Shown: piece by piece, positions 51,646 to 59,815 of the stretch
Layout of the letters: each line of letters begins with the position of its first letter
Numbering within the stretch: position 1 is the first letter of the stretch
From: JAWLDA01 sp041686855
GTDB lineage: Bacteria > Bacillota > Limnochordia > DTU080 > RSA5
Assembly (NCBI GenBank): GCA_041686855.1
Contig: JAWLDA010000001.1
Location: 434,001-498,000, forward strand
Length of the DNA: 64,000 nucleotides
Reading direction: 5' to 3'
Notes under the pieces: model-generated
What the model saw: the letters and a program-made list of their open reading frames with translations, nothing else
Databases searched by the model: none
Told to the model about the DNA's origin: nothing
Translations under genes and position numbers: made by a program

Positions 51646-52227
51646 TTACTCCTGATCTTCCGGTTCGTCTGGTTTCCAACTGTGTCCGGCCAACACCATG
51701 GCTGATTGGCTAGCCTTGTACACGTCGACAAGCTCCTCCTTGTCGACGACGATCCCTTCGAGCTCATAGTCGGCGAGCTCAAACCGGTCTGACATGGTAA
51801 TCGCCTCGAAGGGACACGCTTCGACGCACAAGTTGCACAGCATACACCGGCTCATGTCAATCGAGAACTCGTCTATGTTCAGCTTCTTACGGTCGTCGGG
51901 ATCCTCTTTGCGGGACGTCTCAATGTGAATCACTTGGGGGGGACACGCGCGGGCACACGCTTGGCATCCGACGCACTTCAACTCGCCGCTCTCGTCGTCG
52001 ACGGTGAGGACGGGCATGCCCCGAAAGCCATGAACCGGCTCCCAGCGCTCCTCGGGATACTGGATGGTCACCGGCGGCTCAAAGAGGTGGCGCAGGGTCA
52101 TGCCCAACCCCTGAATGAGGCCGTACCCTCCATTCAAAAAGCCCTTGAGGTGGTTGCCAACATCACCGTGCGAGTCTTCTTGCGAGCCTTGACGTTGTTC
52201 CTCGCCCCGGTCGTCAATTTGATCCAT
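51646..52227 (-). CDS. nuoI: NADH-quinone oxidoreductase subunit I
   Basis: Two-[4Fe-4S] ferredoxin-like subunit of complex I carrying clusters N6a and N6b. Cluster motifs are CVGCQACARACP near residue 93 and CMLCNLCVEACP near 135, with the typical GLGMTLRHLFEPPVTIQYPEE lead-in (core LRHLFEPPVTIQYPE). About 30 polar residues precede the family start. The ATG at 52227 is preferred over TTG 52251. It is reverse to and convergent with nuoBCD, an unusual break-up of the nuo operon. Confidence 0.93.
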   Translation of the reverse strand: MDQIDDRGEEQRQGSQEDSHGDVGNHLKGFLNGGYGLIQGLGMTLRHLFEPPVTIQYPEERWEPVHGFRGMPVLTVDDESGELKCVGCQACARACPPQVIHIETSRKEDPDDRKKLNIDEFSIDMSRCMLCNLCVEACPFEAITMSDRFELADYELEGIVVDKEELVDVYKASQSAMVLAGHSWKPDEPEDQE

Positions 52228-52286
52228 ACCCAATCCACTCGCTTTCCCCAACCGTCTGCGGTTAGTCTCTCCGGATGGGGGCGAAA

Positions 52287-52318
52287 CGATAAGCGCTCAA
52301 AGGGCCGAACGCTTATCG
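52287..52318 (-). terminator. Hairpin between ytvI and nuoI
   Basis: Perfect 9-bp stem CGATAAGCG / CGCTTATCG (52287-52295, 52310-52318) directly after the ytvI stop on the reverse strand, followed by only TTT. Possible weak terminator. Confidence 0.5.
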
Positions 52319-52325
52319 TCAATTG

Positions 52326-53408
52326 TCAGCGCGGCGAAGTTGGTGAGTCGACGCTCTGCCACGCTTTGTAGACGGCTTTCGAGACCAGAAGTAAGAGGGG
52401 ACCGAGGACGGCCCCCTTGACTCCCAGTAAGAGGACTCCGAGATACATCGCGAGGAGGATCGCTAGCGGGGGAAGGCCGATGGAGTCCCCAATCACCTTG
52501 GCCTCGACGAGTGAGCGCAGACCGACGGCGACGGCGTACACCACCAAGAGTGAGATCGCCATAGATACGTTTCCGACGATGATTAAGTACGCGATCCATG
52601 GCAAAAAGACAACAGTTGGACCGAGCACAGGCAAGAAGTCGAGCACACCGACGAGCAGGCCGGCGGCGAACCAATTCTCAACGCCCACGATGACAAGACC
52701 AACGGTGGCGACGACCGTGGTGATAGTGACGAGGATGGCCGCTGCTCTCAGATAGTTCCAAGCTGCAGCCCACAGATCTCCCATGACCGCGCCGACCCGG
52801 GGACGCTCGCCTTCGGGGACCAACGACCACAAGCGCCGTTTCACATTGGGTAGATCCTTGCTAATAAAAAAGGTGGCCAACGGGATCAGTAAGCCGGCCG
52901 TCAATAAACCCGGAACGGTGCGCAGTAGGCCAAGGAGCGTCCGCCCCAGTGTGGAGAGGACTTGTTCGGCGCCTTCGGCGAGACGTGACGTATTCTCAGT
53001 AATCCACCGGGTTATTTCGGGAGGGAGCGTTTGGTACGCCCTCGTCCCTTGGTTCAACAGATCTTGCACGAATTGGACGACGGTCTCCCGGTACTGGGGG
53101 AACTCATCCATGAACTCCGCCGTCGCCACGATCACCGATCCCGTCGCCCACGCAACGACGAGCCAACCGACGAGAAGGAAGACCAAGATCACGCCTAGCG
53201 CGCTCCAACCTCGCCCGATGCCAAGGCGCTTGGTGAGGAAGTTGACGATCGGCTCGATGGCGACGCTAATGCCGAAGGCGAGTGCGAAGGGGAGGAGGCC
53301 GGCGAGCAATGCGTCGACTTTCCAGACGCCGACACCGATGGTGATCGCAATGATGGCGTAGCGCACGCCTCGCTTCCACTCGTCAAGGGTGGGAATGAGT
53401 CCATGCAT
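52326..53408 (-). CDS. ytvI: YtvI-like AI-2E family transporter (sporulation-type)
   Basis: Polytopic membrane protein of the AI-2E exporter/PerM superfamily, 360 residues with about seven to eight transmembrane helices. A soluble helical stretch (about 95-150) lies between helix groups. The C-terminal LVEAKVIGDSIGLPPLAILLAMYLGV signature (core GDSIGLPPLAI) is typical. YtvI members are annotated as sporulation integral membrane proteins, and the match in size supports that. Substrate is unknown. It is upstream of nuoI on the same strand. Confidence 0.85.
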   Translation of the reverse strand: MHGLIPTLDEWKRGVRYAIIAITIGVGVWKVDALLAGLLPFALAFGISVAIEPIVNFLTKRLGIGRGWSALGVILVFLLVGWLVVAWATGSVIVATAEFMDEFPQYRETVVQFVQDLLNQGTRAYQTLPPEITRWITENTSRLAEGAEQVLSTLGRTLLGLLRTVPGLLTAGLLIPLATFFISKDLPNVKRRLWSLVPEGERPRVGAVMGDLWAAAWNYLRAAAILVTITTVVATVGLVIVGVENWFAAGLLVGVLDFLPVLGPTVVFLPWIAYLIIVGNVSMAISLLVVYAVAVGLRSLVEAKVIGDSIGLPPLAILLAMYLGVLLLGVKGAVLGPLLLLVSKAVYKAWQSVDSPTSPR

Positions 53409-53477
53409 TAGCTTCGAAGCCTCACTTCGTATTTCAGCGAATGAGAGAGACTACGGCTAACACTTGCGAGCTCCTGC

Positions 53478-53984
53478 CTATAAAAGACGCTTCAGCCAGA
53501 AGCCGCCCCGCAAACCCTTCGGTTCGATATGGAGGAGGAAGGCCTCCGGGTCGACAGATTGCACGATTTGTTCGAGTTTGCCAATGTGCCTCCGTCGGCA
53601 CAAGATGAGTGCAACGAGTCGATCCGTGTCGCGGCCGCGGCCGGACCACGTTGTCACCCCAAAGCCCCGTTCACGGAGGGTGACCGGAAGGAGGGAGTCA
53701 GGTCGTGAGACCAACTGGATGACCGAAAACCCGTAGGCGAGGCGCTCTTCAACTCGGGAGCCCACGAGTGAACCCACAGCGTACCCCAGAGCGTACACTG
53801 CCAGTTTGTACGGGTTGTTAAGGTCGTTCACGACGATGCCCAGTGCGTAGACGTAAATGAGCACTTCGAAAAAGCTAATGGCTGCGGCGAGGTTGCGACT
53901 GCCCCGCATCAAGATGATCCAGCGCAGAGTCATCGTGGAGACGTAAATGACCTGCGCGAGAAAGACGATGAGAATGCCTAACAC
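53478..53984 (-). CDS. UPF0316/DUF2179 membrane protein
   Basis: A 168-residue protein with three N-terminal transmembrane helices (about residues 1-85, AQVIYVSTMTLRWIILMRGSR typical of UPF0316 by its VSTMTLR core). A cytoplasmic DUF2179 ACT-like domain follows (about 90-168, RERGFGVTTWSGRG). Function is unknown; DUF2179 domains are thought to bind a small ligand. The ATG is at 53984. Confidence 0.82.
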   Translation of the reverse strand: MLGILIVFLAQVIYVSTMTLRWIILMRGSRNLAAAISFFEVLIYVYALGIVVNDLNNPYKLAVYALGYAVGSLVGSRVEERLAYGFSVIQLVSRPDSLLPVTLRERGFGVTTWSGRGRDTDRLVALILCRRRHIGKLEQIVQSVDPEAFLLHIEPKGLRGGFWLKRLL

Positions 53985-54048
53985 GTCAGTTTAGCCCCCA
54001 GTGGTTCACCGCCTGGGTGAGACCACTCACCTCTTAGAGGGCCCCTCT

Positions 54049-54081
54049 TGGGATTCCTGCTTACCCTGGGATTCCTGCTTA
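54049..54081. repeat. Two-copy 18-bp tandem repeat
   Basis: TGGGATTCCTGCTTA occurs at 54049-54063 and 54067-54081, a period of 18 bases. It covers the stop codon of the DUF2512 gene. Probably a local duplication. Confidence 0.7.
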
Positions 54082-54417
54082 TGCGGGCTCCAAGACACCG
54101 TCCTTGAGGTAGAGGTGGTAAAAGTACTCTACGACGGCCACTCCGATAATACTTGCCAATAGCGGCACACCGACGGCCGCCTCGGGCAGTGTGAGTCTCA
54201 GAATGGCCCAAGCGGTGAGAGCGTCGACGATGGTAGCCACCGTGTTGGAGGTCGCTCGCAAGACCAGGAGATCTCCGGCAACGTACGCAACGGCCGATAG
54301 GATCAGAGCGGCGTACAGGACCTGTCCGAGTGAGGCGCCCCCCATGATGCCGAGTGTAAGACCGATCAAGGTGGCCATGGCAAGGTACTTGACAACAAAC
54401 GCGACTAGGTGATTCAC
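54079..54417 (-). CDS. DUF2512/YndM-like membrane protein
   Basis: Small membrane protein (112 residues) with four transmembrane helices and the DUF2512 pattern (VNHLVAFVVKYLAMATLIG at the start, DALTAWAIL, VVEYFYHLYLKDGVL at the end). Function unknown; mostly found in sporeformers. GTG at 54417 follows AAAAGGGGTG and matches the usual start. The open frame reaches 54570, but the extra N-terminus is not membrane-like. Confidence 0.75.
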   Translation of the reverse strand: MNHLVAFVVKYLAMATLIGLTLGIMGGASLGQVLYAALILSAVAYVAGDLLVLRATSNTVATIVDALTAWAILRLTLPEAAVGVPLLASIIGVAVVEYFYHLYLKDGVLEPA

Positions 54418-54649
54418 AGGTTGGATCACACCCCTTGGAAAAGGTTCGCTCATAGGGATGCGCCAGGAGAGGGCTCCGTATCCGCGCGATTTTTTGGCAG
54501 GTGAGTGGGGATACAGCGTAAGCTGAAAATAGGGACGCTCGAGTGCACGTATAGAGTTAGAGGAGTCCATTGAGCGTGGGCAGAAATGGACCCCTGGAGC
54601 GTCACTTTCTACATGCTCATACTTGTGCTTTCAAAGGAGATACGCCGAG

Positions 54650-55234
54650 GTGTATTTCGTACAACTCTCCCACGACGTATTGCTCGAAGAAGTTCTCGAT
54701 AGGGTTGATGAACGAGAACGAGACAAACTGTTACGGGCCTTCGCGATGGCTCACCGAGCACACGAGAGCCGGCCCAGTCAGTCGACCTCTCGAGACGAAG
54801 GGATCCCACCCATCGATCACCCTGTACGAGTGATGTACAGCCTTTTTAAGGAGCAGGGTATCACCTCTGGCGACCTTTTGGCGACCGCGCTTCTACACGA
54901 TGTGGTCGAGGTCTCGGAGATCACGATCGAGGAGATTCGCACGCAGTTTGGGGAGAAGATCGCTGCGTGGGTTGATCATTTGACCCGCAAGGAAGGAATC
55001 AGCCGGCAGGAGTACGCTGTGGGGATCAAAGAGGCACCCTATGAGGTGTTTCTGGTCGAGATGGCCGCCCGGCTCGATAACCTCCGGACGGCCCATCGTC
55101 GTGACAAGAGTTTACAGCCTTACTTTAACGAGACGTACAAACATTTCCTCCGTTACGGAGAGGTGCGAAGTAAAGAGCATCCTGCGCTCAAAGTGTACAC
55201 GGAGGCCATGCGTATGATGATGGAAGGAGATTAG
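54650..55234 (+). CDS. Small HD-domain protein, alarmone (ppGpp) hydrolase-like
   Basis: HD_4-type metal-dependent phosphohydrolase of 194 residues, resembling the hydrolase half of RelA/SpoT. It has AMAHRAHESR with the first His near residue 35, IDHPVRVMYSL near 55, LLATALLHDVVEVSEI near 78 and MAARLDNLRTAHRR near 142. No synthetase or regulatory domain follows, so it fits small alarmone hydrolases; substrate is inferred. GTG 54650 follows AAAGGAG by ten bases. It is convergent with leuD, with six bases between. Confidence 0.82.
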   Translation: MYFVQLSHDVLLEEVLDRVDERERDKLLRAFAMAHRAHESRPSQSTSRDEGIPPIDHPVRVMYSLFKEQGITSGDLLATALLHDVVEVSEITIEEIRTQFGEKIAAWVDHLTRKEGISRQEYAVGIKEAPYEVFLVEMAARLDNLRTAHRRDKSLQPYFNETYKHFLRYGEVRSKEHPALKVYTEAMRMMMEGD

Positions 55235-55240
55235 GCTGCC

Positions 55241-55846
55241 TTAAACGGCAGCCTTCTCCTTCTGGCGTCGTTCGTACTCCGCAATTTGTTGCTCGTAAGT
55301 CAACGTCACCGCGATGTTATCGAGGCCTTCCAACAAACAGTGACGGCGGTACTCGTCGACGGAGAACGAGATCGTCCGTCCCTGATCGTCGCGAATCTCT
55401 CGTTTCTCCAAGTCGACGGTAAGCTCATACCCTTTCGTCTTGGCCGTCGCATCAAAGAGCTCGTCGACGACGGTGGAGGGGAGCGTCACCGGTAGAATTC
55501 CGTTTTGGAAGCAGTTGTTGTAGAAGATGTCGGCATAGGACGGGGCGATGATCACCCGAAAGCCGTAATCTTGCAAGGCCCACGGCGCGTGCTCGCGCGA
55601 CGAGCCACACCCGAAGTTGTCACGCGTAAGCAGGACTGAGGCACCTTGATACCGCTCGGCGTTCAACTCGAAGTCGGGATCGGGCTTCACACCGTCAATG
55701 AATCGCCAGTCAAAAAAGAGGAAGCGACCAAAGCCTGTCCGCTCAATCCGCTTAAGAAATTGCTTTGGGATGATCTGGTCCGTATCGACGTTGACTCGGT
55801 CCAAGGGGGCGACGAGCCCGCGATGCACCCGAAATGGTTGTAACAA
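55241..55846 (-). CDS. leuD: 3-isopropylmalate dehydratase small subunit
   Basis: Forms isopropylmalate isomerase with LeuC in leucine synthesis. The bacterial LeuD pattern is complete: RVNVDTDQIIPKQFLK near residue 18, FGCGSSREHAPWAL near 80 and PSYADIFYNNCFQNGILP near 104. TTG 55846 follows GAAGGAG by seven bases; TTG 55864 precedes that site. It follows leuC after 36 bases. Confidence 0.96.
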   Translation of the reverse strand: MLQPFRVHRGLVAPLDRVNVDTDQIIPKQFLKRIERTGFGRFLFFDWRFIDGVKPDPDFELNAERYQGASVLLTRDNFGCGSSREHAPWALQDYGFRVIIAPSYADIFYNNCFQNGILPVTLPSTVVDELFDATAKTKGYELTVDLEKREIRDDQGRTISFSVDEYRRHCLLEGLDNIAVTLTYEQQIAEYERRQKEKAAV

Positions 55847-55882
55847 GGGAGAGACTCCTTCCAAAAAATGAGATCGATCGGA

Positions 55883-57307
55883 CTACGACGCGTCTTGAGT
55901 CGCGTACTCAAGTGAGCGGATGTCGACGAAGCGGCCGGCAAGCGCTGCGGCGGCCGCCATTTGCGGGCTCACCAGGTGGGTGCGCCCTCCTTTACCCTGC
56001 CGACCTTCGAAGTTACGGTTGGAGGTCGACGCACATCGCTCACCGGGCTCCAGAATGTCCGGATTCATCCCCAAGCACATACTGCACCCGGACTCTCGCC
56101 ACTCAAAACCTGCCTCTTGGAAGATGGCGGCGAGGCCTTCGGCTTCGGCCTGAGCTTTCACCTGTTGCGATCCTGGGACCACCATTGCGCGTAGCGTCGA
56201 GGAGACCTTTTTACCCTTGACGACGGCTGCAGCCGCTCTGAGGTCCTCGATGCGGGCGTTGGTGCATGATCCGATAAATACACGGTCGAGCTTGAGATCC
56301 GTGATCGGTGTACCCGGCGTCAGGTCCATATACTCGAGAGCCCGAATCGCCGCCTTGCGATCGACCTCGTTGTCGAAGTCGTCCGGGTTGGGTACTCGGC
56401 CGTCGACGCCGACGACCATACCGGGGTTGGTGCCCCACGTAACCTGAGGCGCCAACTCGGAAGCGTTGATGACGACGCGCTTGTCGTACTTGGCGCCGGG
56501 GTCGGTGACGAGTTGCTTCCACTCGGCGACCGCCTGTTCGAAGGCTTCGCCTTGAGGCGCGAAGCGACGGCCCTGCAAATAGGCGAAGGTCTTCTCGTCC
56601 GGAGCCACCATCCCCGCGCGGGCACCGGCCTCGATCGACATGTTGCAGATGGTCATGCGCTGCTCCATGGATAGGGCACGAATCACCGGACCGGTGTACT
56701 CGATCACAGTACCGGTCGCGCCGGCCGTGCCGATCTTGCCGATTACGGCCAGGATGACGTCTTTCGCCGTAACGCCAGGACGCAGCTCACCGTCGACGTA
56801 AACCTCAAGAGTCTGCGGTTTGGACTGCGGAAGGCACTGCGTAGCCAGCACGTGCTCGACTTCGCTGGTCCCGATGCCAAAGGCCAAGGCGCCAAAGGCC
56901 CCGTGCGTCGACGTGTGGCTGTCGCCGCAGACGATCGTCTTACCAGGCTGAGTGAGCCCCAACTCAGGGCCGATCACGTGCACGATCCCCTGATCGGGGC
57001 TGTGTAAGTCATAAAGGGAGACGCCAAACTCGTTGCAGTTGTTGACCAAGGTCTCGATCTGCTTGGCTGAGATTTGGTCTACAATAGGAAGGGCGCGGTC
57101 TGTGGTCGGGACGTTGTGGTCCATGGTCGCCACGGTCAAGTCCGGGCGGCGCACTTTACGGCCGGCCAATCTCAAGCCCTCAAAAGCTTGAGGTGACGTT
57201 ACCTCATGAATTAGGTGCAAGTCGATGTATAGCAGAGGCGGCTTGCCCTCTTCATCGACGACGACGTGTCGGTCCCAAATCTTTTCAAACATTGTCTTGG
57301 GTTGCAT
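55883..57307 (-). CDS. leuC: 3-isopropylmalate dehydratase large subunit
   Basis: Iron-sulfur subunit of isopropylmalate isomerase, 474 residues of the bacterial LeuC type. It shows IDLHLIHEVTSPQAFEGL near residue 28, GDSHTSTHGAFG near 128, FIGSCTNARIEDL near 347 and SGCSMCLGMN near 408, which supply the cluster Cys. The ATG at 57307 follows GAGGTGACC. It leads leuD; leuA and leuB are not adjacent, and no T-box or leucine leader is seen in the short 5' region. Confidence 0.97.
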   Translation of the reverse strand: MQPKTMFEKIWDRHVVVDEEGKPPLLYIDLHLIHEVTSPQAFEGLRLAGRKVRRPDLTVATMDHNVPTTDRALPIVDQISAKQIETLVNNCNEFGVSLYDLHSPDQGIVHVIGPELGLTQPGKTIVCGDSHTSTHGAFGALAFGIGTSEVEHVLATQCLPQSKPQTLEVYVDGELRPGVTAKDVILAVIGKIGTAGATGTVIEYTGPVIRALSMEQRMTICNMSIEAGARAGMVAPDEKTFAYLQGRRFAPQGEAFEQAVAEWKQLVTDPGAKYDKRVVINASELAPQVTWGTNPGMVVGVDGRVPNPDDFDNEVDRKAAIRALEYMDLTPGTPITDLKLDRVFIGSCTNARIEDLRAAAAVVKGKKVSSTLRAMVVPGSQQVKAQAEAEGLAAIFQEAGFEWRESGCSMCLGMNPDILEPGERCASTSNRNFEGRQGKGGRTHLVSPQMAAAAALAGRFVDIRSLEYATQDAS

Positions 57308-57340
57308 ACGGTCACCTCAGGCAGTTAAGATACATCTTTA

Positions 57341-57369
57341 ATTGTGCCAGTTTTAGTAGAAGGGTGCAA
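57341..57369 (-). promoter_or_regulatory. Promoter of leuCD
   Basis: Reverse strand: TTGCAC (57369-57364), 17-base spacer, CACAAT (57346-57341). It lies back-to-back with the divergent DUF309 gene. Confidence 0.7.
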
Positions 57370-57382
57370 GGGGGTGCAGGCG

Positions 57383-57808
57383 ATGGATGAACCTCGGTCG
57401 ATTGTGCATTTTCCCAGATCATTTCGGGAGTTTGTCCGCCTCTTTAACGAACGGCTCTTTTGGGAGAGTCACGAAGTGCTCGAGGGAGCGTGGCGCGTCA
57501 GTTTTAGTACATTTTACAAAGGAATGATCATTTACGCCAGTGCGTTCGTGCATGCACAGCGCGGCAACCCTCGGGGCGTCTTTAAGCAATTGAGCAAGGC
57601 GCGGCGCTACCTCGAAGAGTACCCCCCGTCTTACATGGGGATTGACGTGCGGGCCGTGTTGCAGGAGATCGAACGGGGGTTGGCGTGGGTCGACGGCAGG
57701 CATCCACCACGAGGAGAAACGCTCGGCACGGGGTTCCCTTACCCGACGCTCGAGCTTAAGCAGGAGCATGCGCGCGGTGATGAAGCCGAATTGACCGTTC
57801 AGCCCTAA
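57383..57808 (+). CDS. DUF309 family protein
   Basis: A 141-residue helical protein with the DUF309 signature FNERLFWESHEVLEGAWR near residue 22 and a KGMIIYASAFVHAQRGN helix. Function is not established; the conserved Trp, His and Glu residues suggest a ligand or metal pocket. ATG 57383 follows AAGGGGGTG. About 100 bases separate it from the selenoglutaredoxin gene. Confidence 0.85.
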   Translation: MDEPRSIVHFPRSFREFVRLFNERLFWESHEVLEGAWRVSFSTFYKGMIIYASAFVHAQRGNPRGVFKQLSKARRYLEEYPPSYMGIDVRAVLQEIERGLAWVDGRHPPRGETLGTGFPYPTLELKQEHARGDEAELTVQP

Positions 57809-57905
57809 ATAGCTTAAGGCGAGGGGCGTCTGGATACGCGTCGGGGTTTCTGGTAACCTAAAGGGTGAAACCATGGGTAGAACCCACGATAAGGAGGTGG
57901 AGTAC

Positions 57906-58136
57906 GTGGCCGATAAAGAGATTGTGGTCTACTCCCAACCTGGATGAGGGGGTTGCGACCAAACGAAAGCGTGGCTTTCGGAGAAAGGTATTCCCCACAC
58001 CGTCAAAGACGTCTCCAAGGATCAAGAGGCTTTGAATTACCTGATGAACAACGGTTACCGGAGCGTTCCGGTGACTCGGATCGGCGATGAGCACGTCGTC
58101 GGTTTTGATCCAGCAGCGTTTGAGCGTCTGCTGTAG
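57906..58136 (+). CDS. Selenocysteine-containing glutaredoxin (UGA-encoded Sec14)
   Basis: A 76-codon glutaredoxin/NrdH-like gene, GTG 57906 to TAG 58134-58136, interrupted only by an in-frame TGA at 57945-57947. Read through, it gives EIVVYSQPG-U-GGC-DQTKAWLSEKG, so the TGA takes the place of the first Cys of CxxC. The rest is intact: the cis-Pro segment RSVPVTRIGDEHVVGF near residues 52-67 and a terminal helix FDPAAFERLL. AAGGAGGTGG ends five bases before the GTG, an excellent ribosome binding site. A hairpin right after the TGA fits a bacterial SECIS. Decay into a pseudogene is unlikely because the frame stays open and protein-like on both sides. Automated callers would miss it or split it. 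The selA, selB, selC and selD genes are not in this window. Confidence 0.85.
57948..57980 (+). promoter_or_regulatory. Putative bacterial SECIS element
   Basis: The RNA just after the UGA folds into a perfect 7-bp stem, CGAAAGC (57964-57970) with GCUUUCG (57974-57980), and a GUG loop. If the closing C-G pair opens, the loop is CGUGG. Either way G and U lie at the tip, 23 bases after the UGA, in the range and with the loop guanine that SelB recognition needs. A short lower helix ACC (57958-57960) with GGU (57987-57989) is also possible. Confidence 0.8.
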
Positions 58137-58177
58137 TACGACGGTATTCACTCCCATGAGAGGGCCGGTGAGGCGAC

Positions 58178-59224
58178 GTGAGAGAGCAGTCTACATATCT
58201 CCCGGGCGTGAGCGGACCGCGTATCGGGAACGTCCAACTCGCCGGCCCGGCTGTGCTCGCACCGATGGCAGGCGTGTGTAACCTGGCCTTTCGCCAGTTA
58301 TGCAAAGAGAAGGGTGCAGCGCTTGTCTGCTCGGAGTTTGTCAGTGCCAAGGCGCTTACCATGGGCAACCGACGCAGCTTTGAGATGCTCACGGTCGACG
58401 ACGCGGAGAGACCGGTGAGCATTCAGATCTTTGGCAGTAGCCCCGAGGAGGCCGCGCTCGCTGCGCGGGCCGTACAAGAGGCAGGCGCCGACATCGTTGA
58501 CTTTAACATGGGATGCCCCGTGCCGAAAGTGATCAAGGCCGAGGCCGGAGCGGCGCTGATGCGAGTGCCCGAGAAAGCCCAAGCGATTATCGCCGCAATG
58601 GTTGATGCGGTGGAGATTCCCGTCACCGTCAAGATGCGCACGGGATGGGACGAAAACTCCATCGACGTGGTCGACTTGGCCAAGCGCTTTGAGGACGTGG
58701 GGGTGAATGCCATTGCCGTTCACGGACGCACGCGCAGCCAACACAGGTCAGGCCGAGCCAACTGGGAGATCATCGGCGAGGTCAAAGCGGCAATCTCGAT
58801 CCCCGTCTTCGGCAATGGGGACGTGGTCGCCCCTCAAGATGCGCAGGCGATGTTGGCGATGACGGCGTGCGACGGGGTGATGATCGGTCGTGGCGCACTC
58901 GGCAATCCTTGGATTTTTGATCGGGTGCACCAGTATCTGCGCACCGGTGAGCTGTTACCTGAACCCTCGATTGCGGAGCGCGTCGCGATGGCCCGGCGGC
59001 ACCTGCAGTTGCTCTGCGATCTCAAGGGTGAGTACACGGGGACCCGGGAGATGCGCAAACACGCGCCTTCGTACTTTAAAGGTTTCGCGGGCGCCGCTCA
59101 GTTGCGGGCCAAATTGGTACGGTGCGAAAGCATTGCCGAGTACCACTCGCTTTTCTCACAGTTCTTGGAAGAGCTCTCACGCTCGCCTGAACCTGCGGTT
59201 TCGGCGCCTCATGGCCCTGAGTAA
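58178..59224 (+). CDS. dusB: tRNA-dihydrouridine synthase DusB
   Basis: Flavoenzyme that reduces uridines in the tRNA D-loop. It has LAPMAGVCNLAFRQLC near residue 27, VSIQIFGSSPEEAALAA, the catalytic Cys in FNMGCPVPKVIKAEAGAALM near 113 (core GCPVPKV), VKMRTGWDE near 153, VHGRTRSQHRSGRANW near 183 and GVMIGRGALGNPWIF near 233. GTG 58178 follows GGTGAGG. It starts 41 bases after the selenoglutaredoxin stop and may share its transcript. Confidence 0.96.
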   Translation: MREQSTYLPGVSGPRIGNVQLAGPAVLAPMAGVCNLAFRQLCKEKGAALVCSEFVSAKALTMGNRRSFEMLTVDDAERPVSIQIFGSSPEEAALAARAVQEAGADIVDFNMGCPVPKVIKAEAGAALMRVPEKAQAIIAAMVDAVEIPVTVKMRTGWDENSIDVVDLAKRFEDVGVNAIAVHGRTRSQHRSGRANWEIIGEVKAAISIPVFGNGDVVAPQDAQAMLAMTACDGVMIGRGALGNPWIFDRVHQYLRTGELLPEPSIAERVAMARRHLQLLCDLKGEYTGTREMRKHAPSYFKGFAGAAQLRAKLVRCESIAEYHSLFSQFLEELSRSPEPAVSAPHGPE

Positions 59225-59284
59225 CCAGCTTCGTTTCATCCGATCACGTGGTATCCCGCTTTGACATAAAAGGACGGATTGTGC

Positions 59285-59815
59285 GTGAACTATGCATTGC
59301 AGTTAGTCGTAGGGGACGGCGCCGACTTTTTCCTTGAAGATTGGAAGCCAGGCGGCGTCGGCATCACCGAGGAGGTCGTCGGCCTCTTTGATGCGGAGAC
59401 CAGCCTCTCGGATGCCCGGGCGTTTCAGGACCGCCTTGGCGATTACGGACTGCGACAGGTGCAATTCACCTTTATGGATTTGATGCGCATCGGACTGTTG
59501 ACGGTGTGGGAATGGCAAGGGGCGAGGTGGGTCGAGTCGCAAAAGTCCCGAGCTGGCCAAGCGGCCTCCGAGCGTCTGGCGCAACTCCTGGCCGGTGAGA
59601 ACCGTCGAGGTGCTCAGACGCAGAAACGGGTGCTGCAACTGATGCAGGCCGCCGTGCGCGAGCTCGGAACTCCTACGCTCCTATACGGAGAGATCTCTAG
59701 GTCGAGCGGTCGATCGGATCGGGTCTTGGTCTACCGTCACGGCATGGTCGCATATGACCATACACCGCATCCGCAGGCCTTTTTGGAGCACGTAGCCCGC
59801 GTGGCGACGCCTTAA
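59285..59815 (+). CDS. Hypothetical protein
   Basis: A soluble 176-residue protein with mixed helix and strand, starting VNYALQLVVGDGADFF. It has no cysteine-rich, membrane or signal region, and I recognise no family. GTG 59285 is ten bases after AAAAGGA; TTG 59279 is too close. It follows dusB by 60 bases. Its stop overlaps the stop of the small reverse-strand gene that follows. Confidence 0.65.
   Translation: MNYALQLVVGDGADFFLEDWKPGGVGITEEVVGLFDAETSLSDARAFQDRLGDYGLRQVQFTFMDLMRIGLLTVWEWQGARWVESQKSRAGQAASERLAQLLAGENRRGAQTQKRVLQLMQAAVRELGTPTLLYGEISRSSGRSDRVLVYRHGMVAYDHTPHPQAFLEHVARVATP

Noticed and set aside
54049..54081. CRISPR-like repeat
   Set aside because: Only two copies with a three-base gap; no spacer-sized units and no cas genes.
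57858..58157. Reverse-strand ORF of 99 residues across the selenoglutaredoxin
   Set aside because: It is the antisense shadow of the glutaredoxin gene, has no ribosome binding site and no family resemblance.
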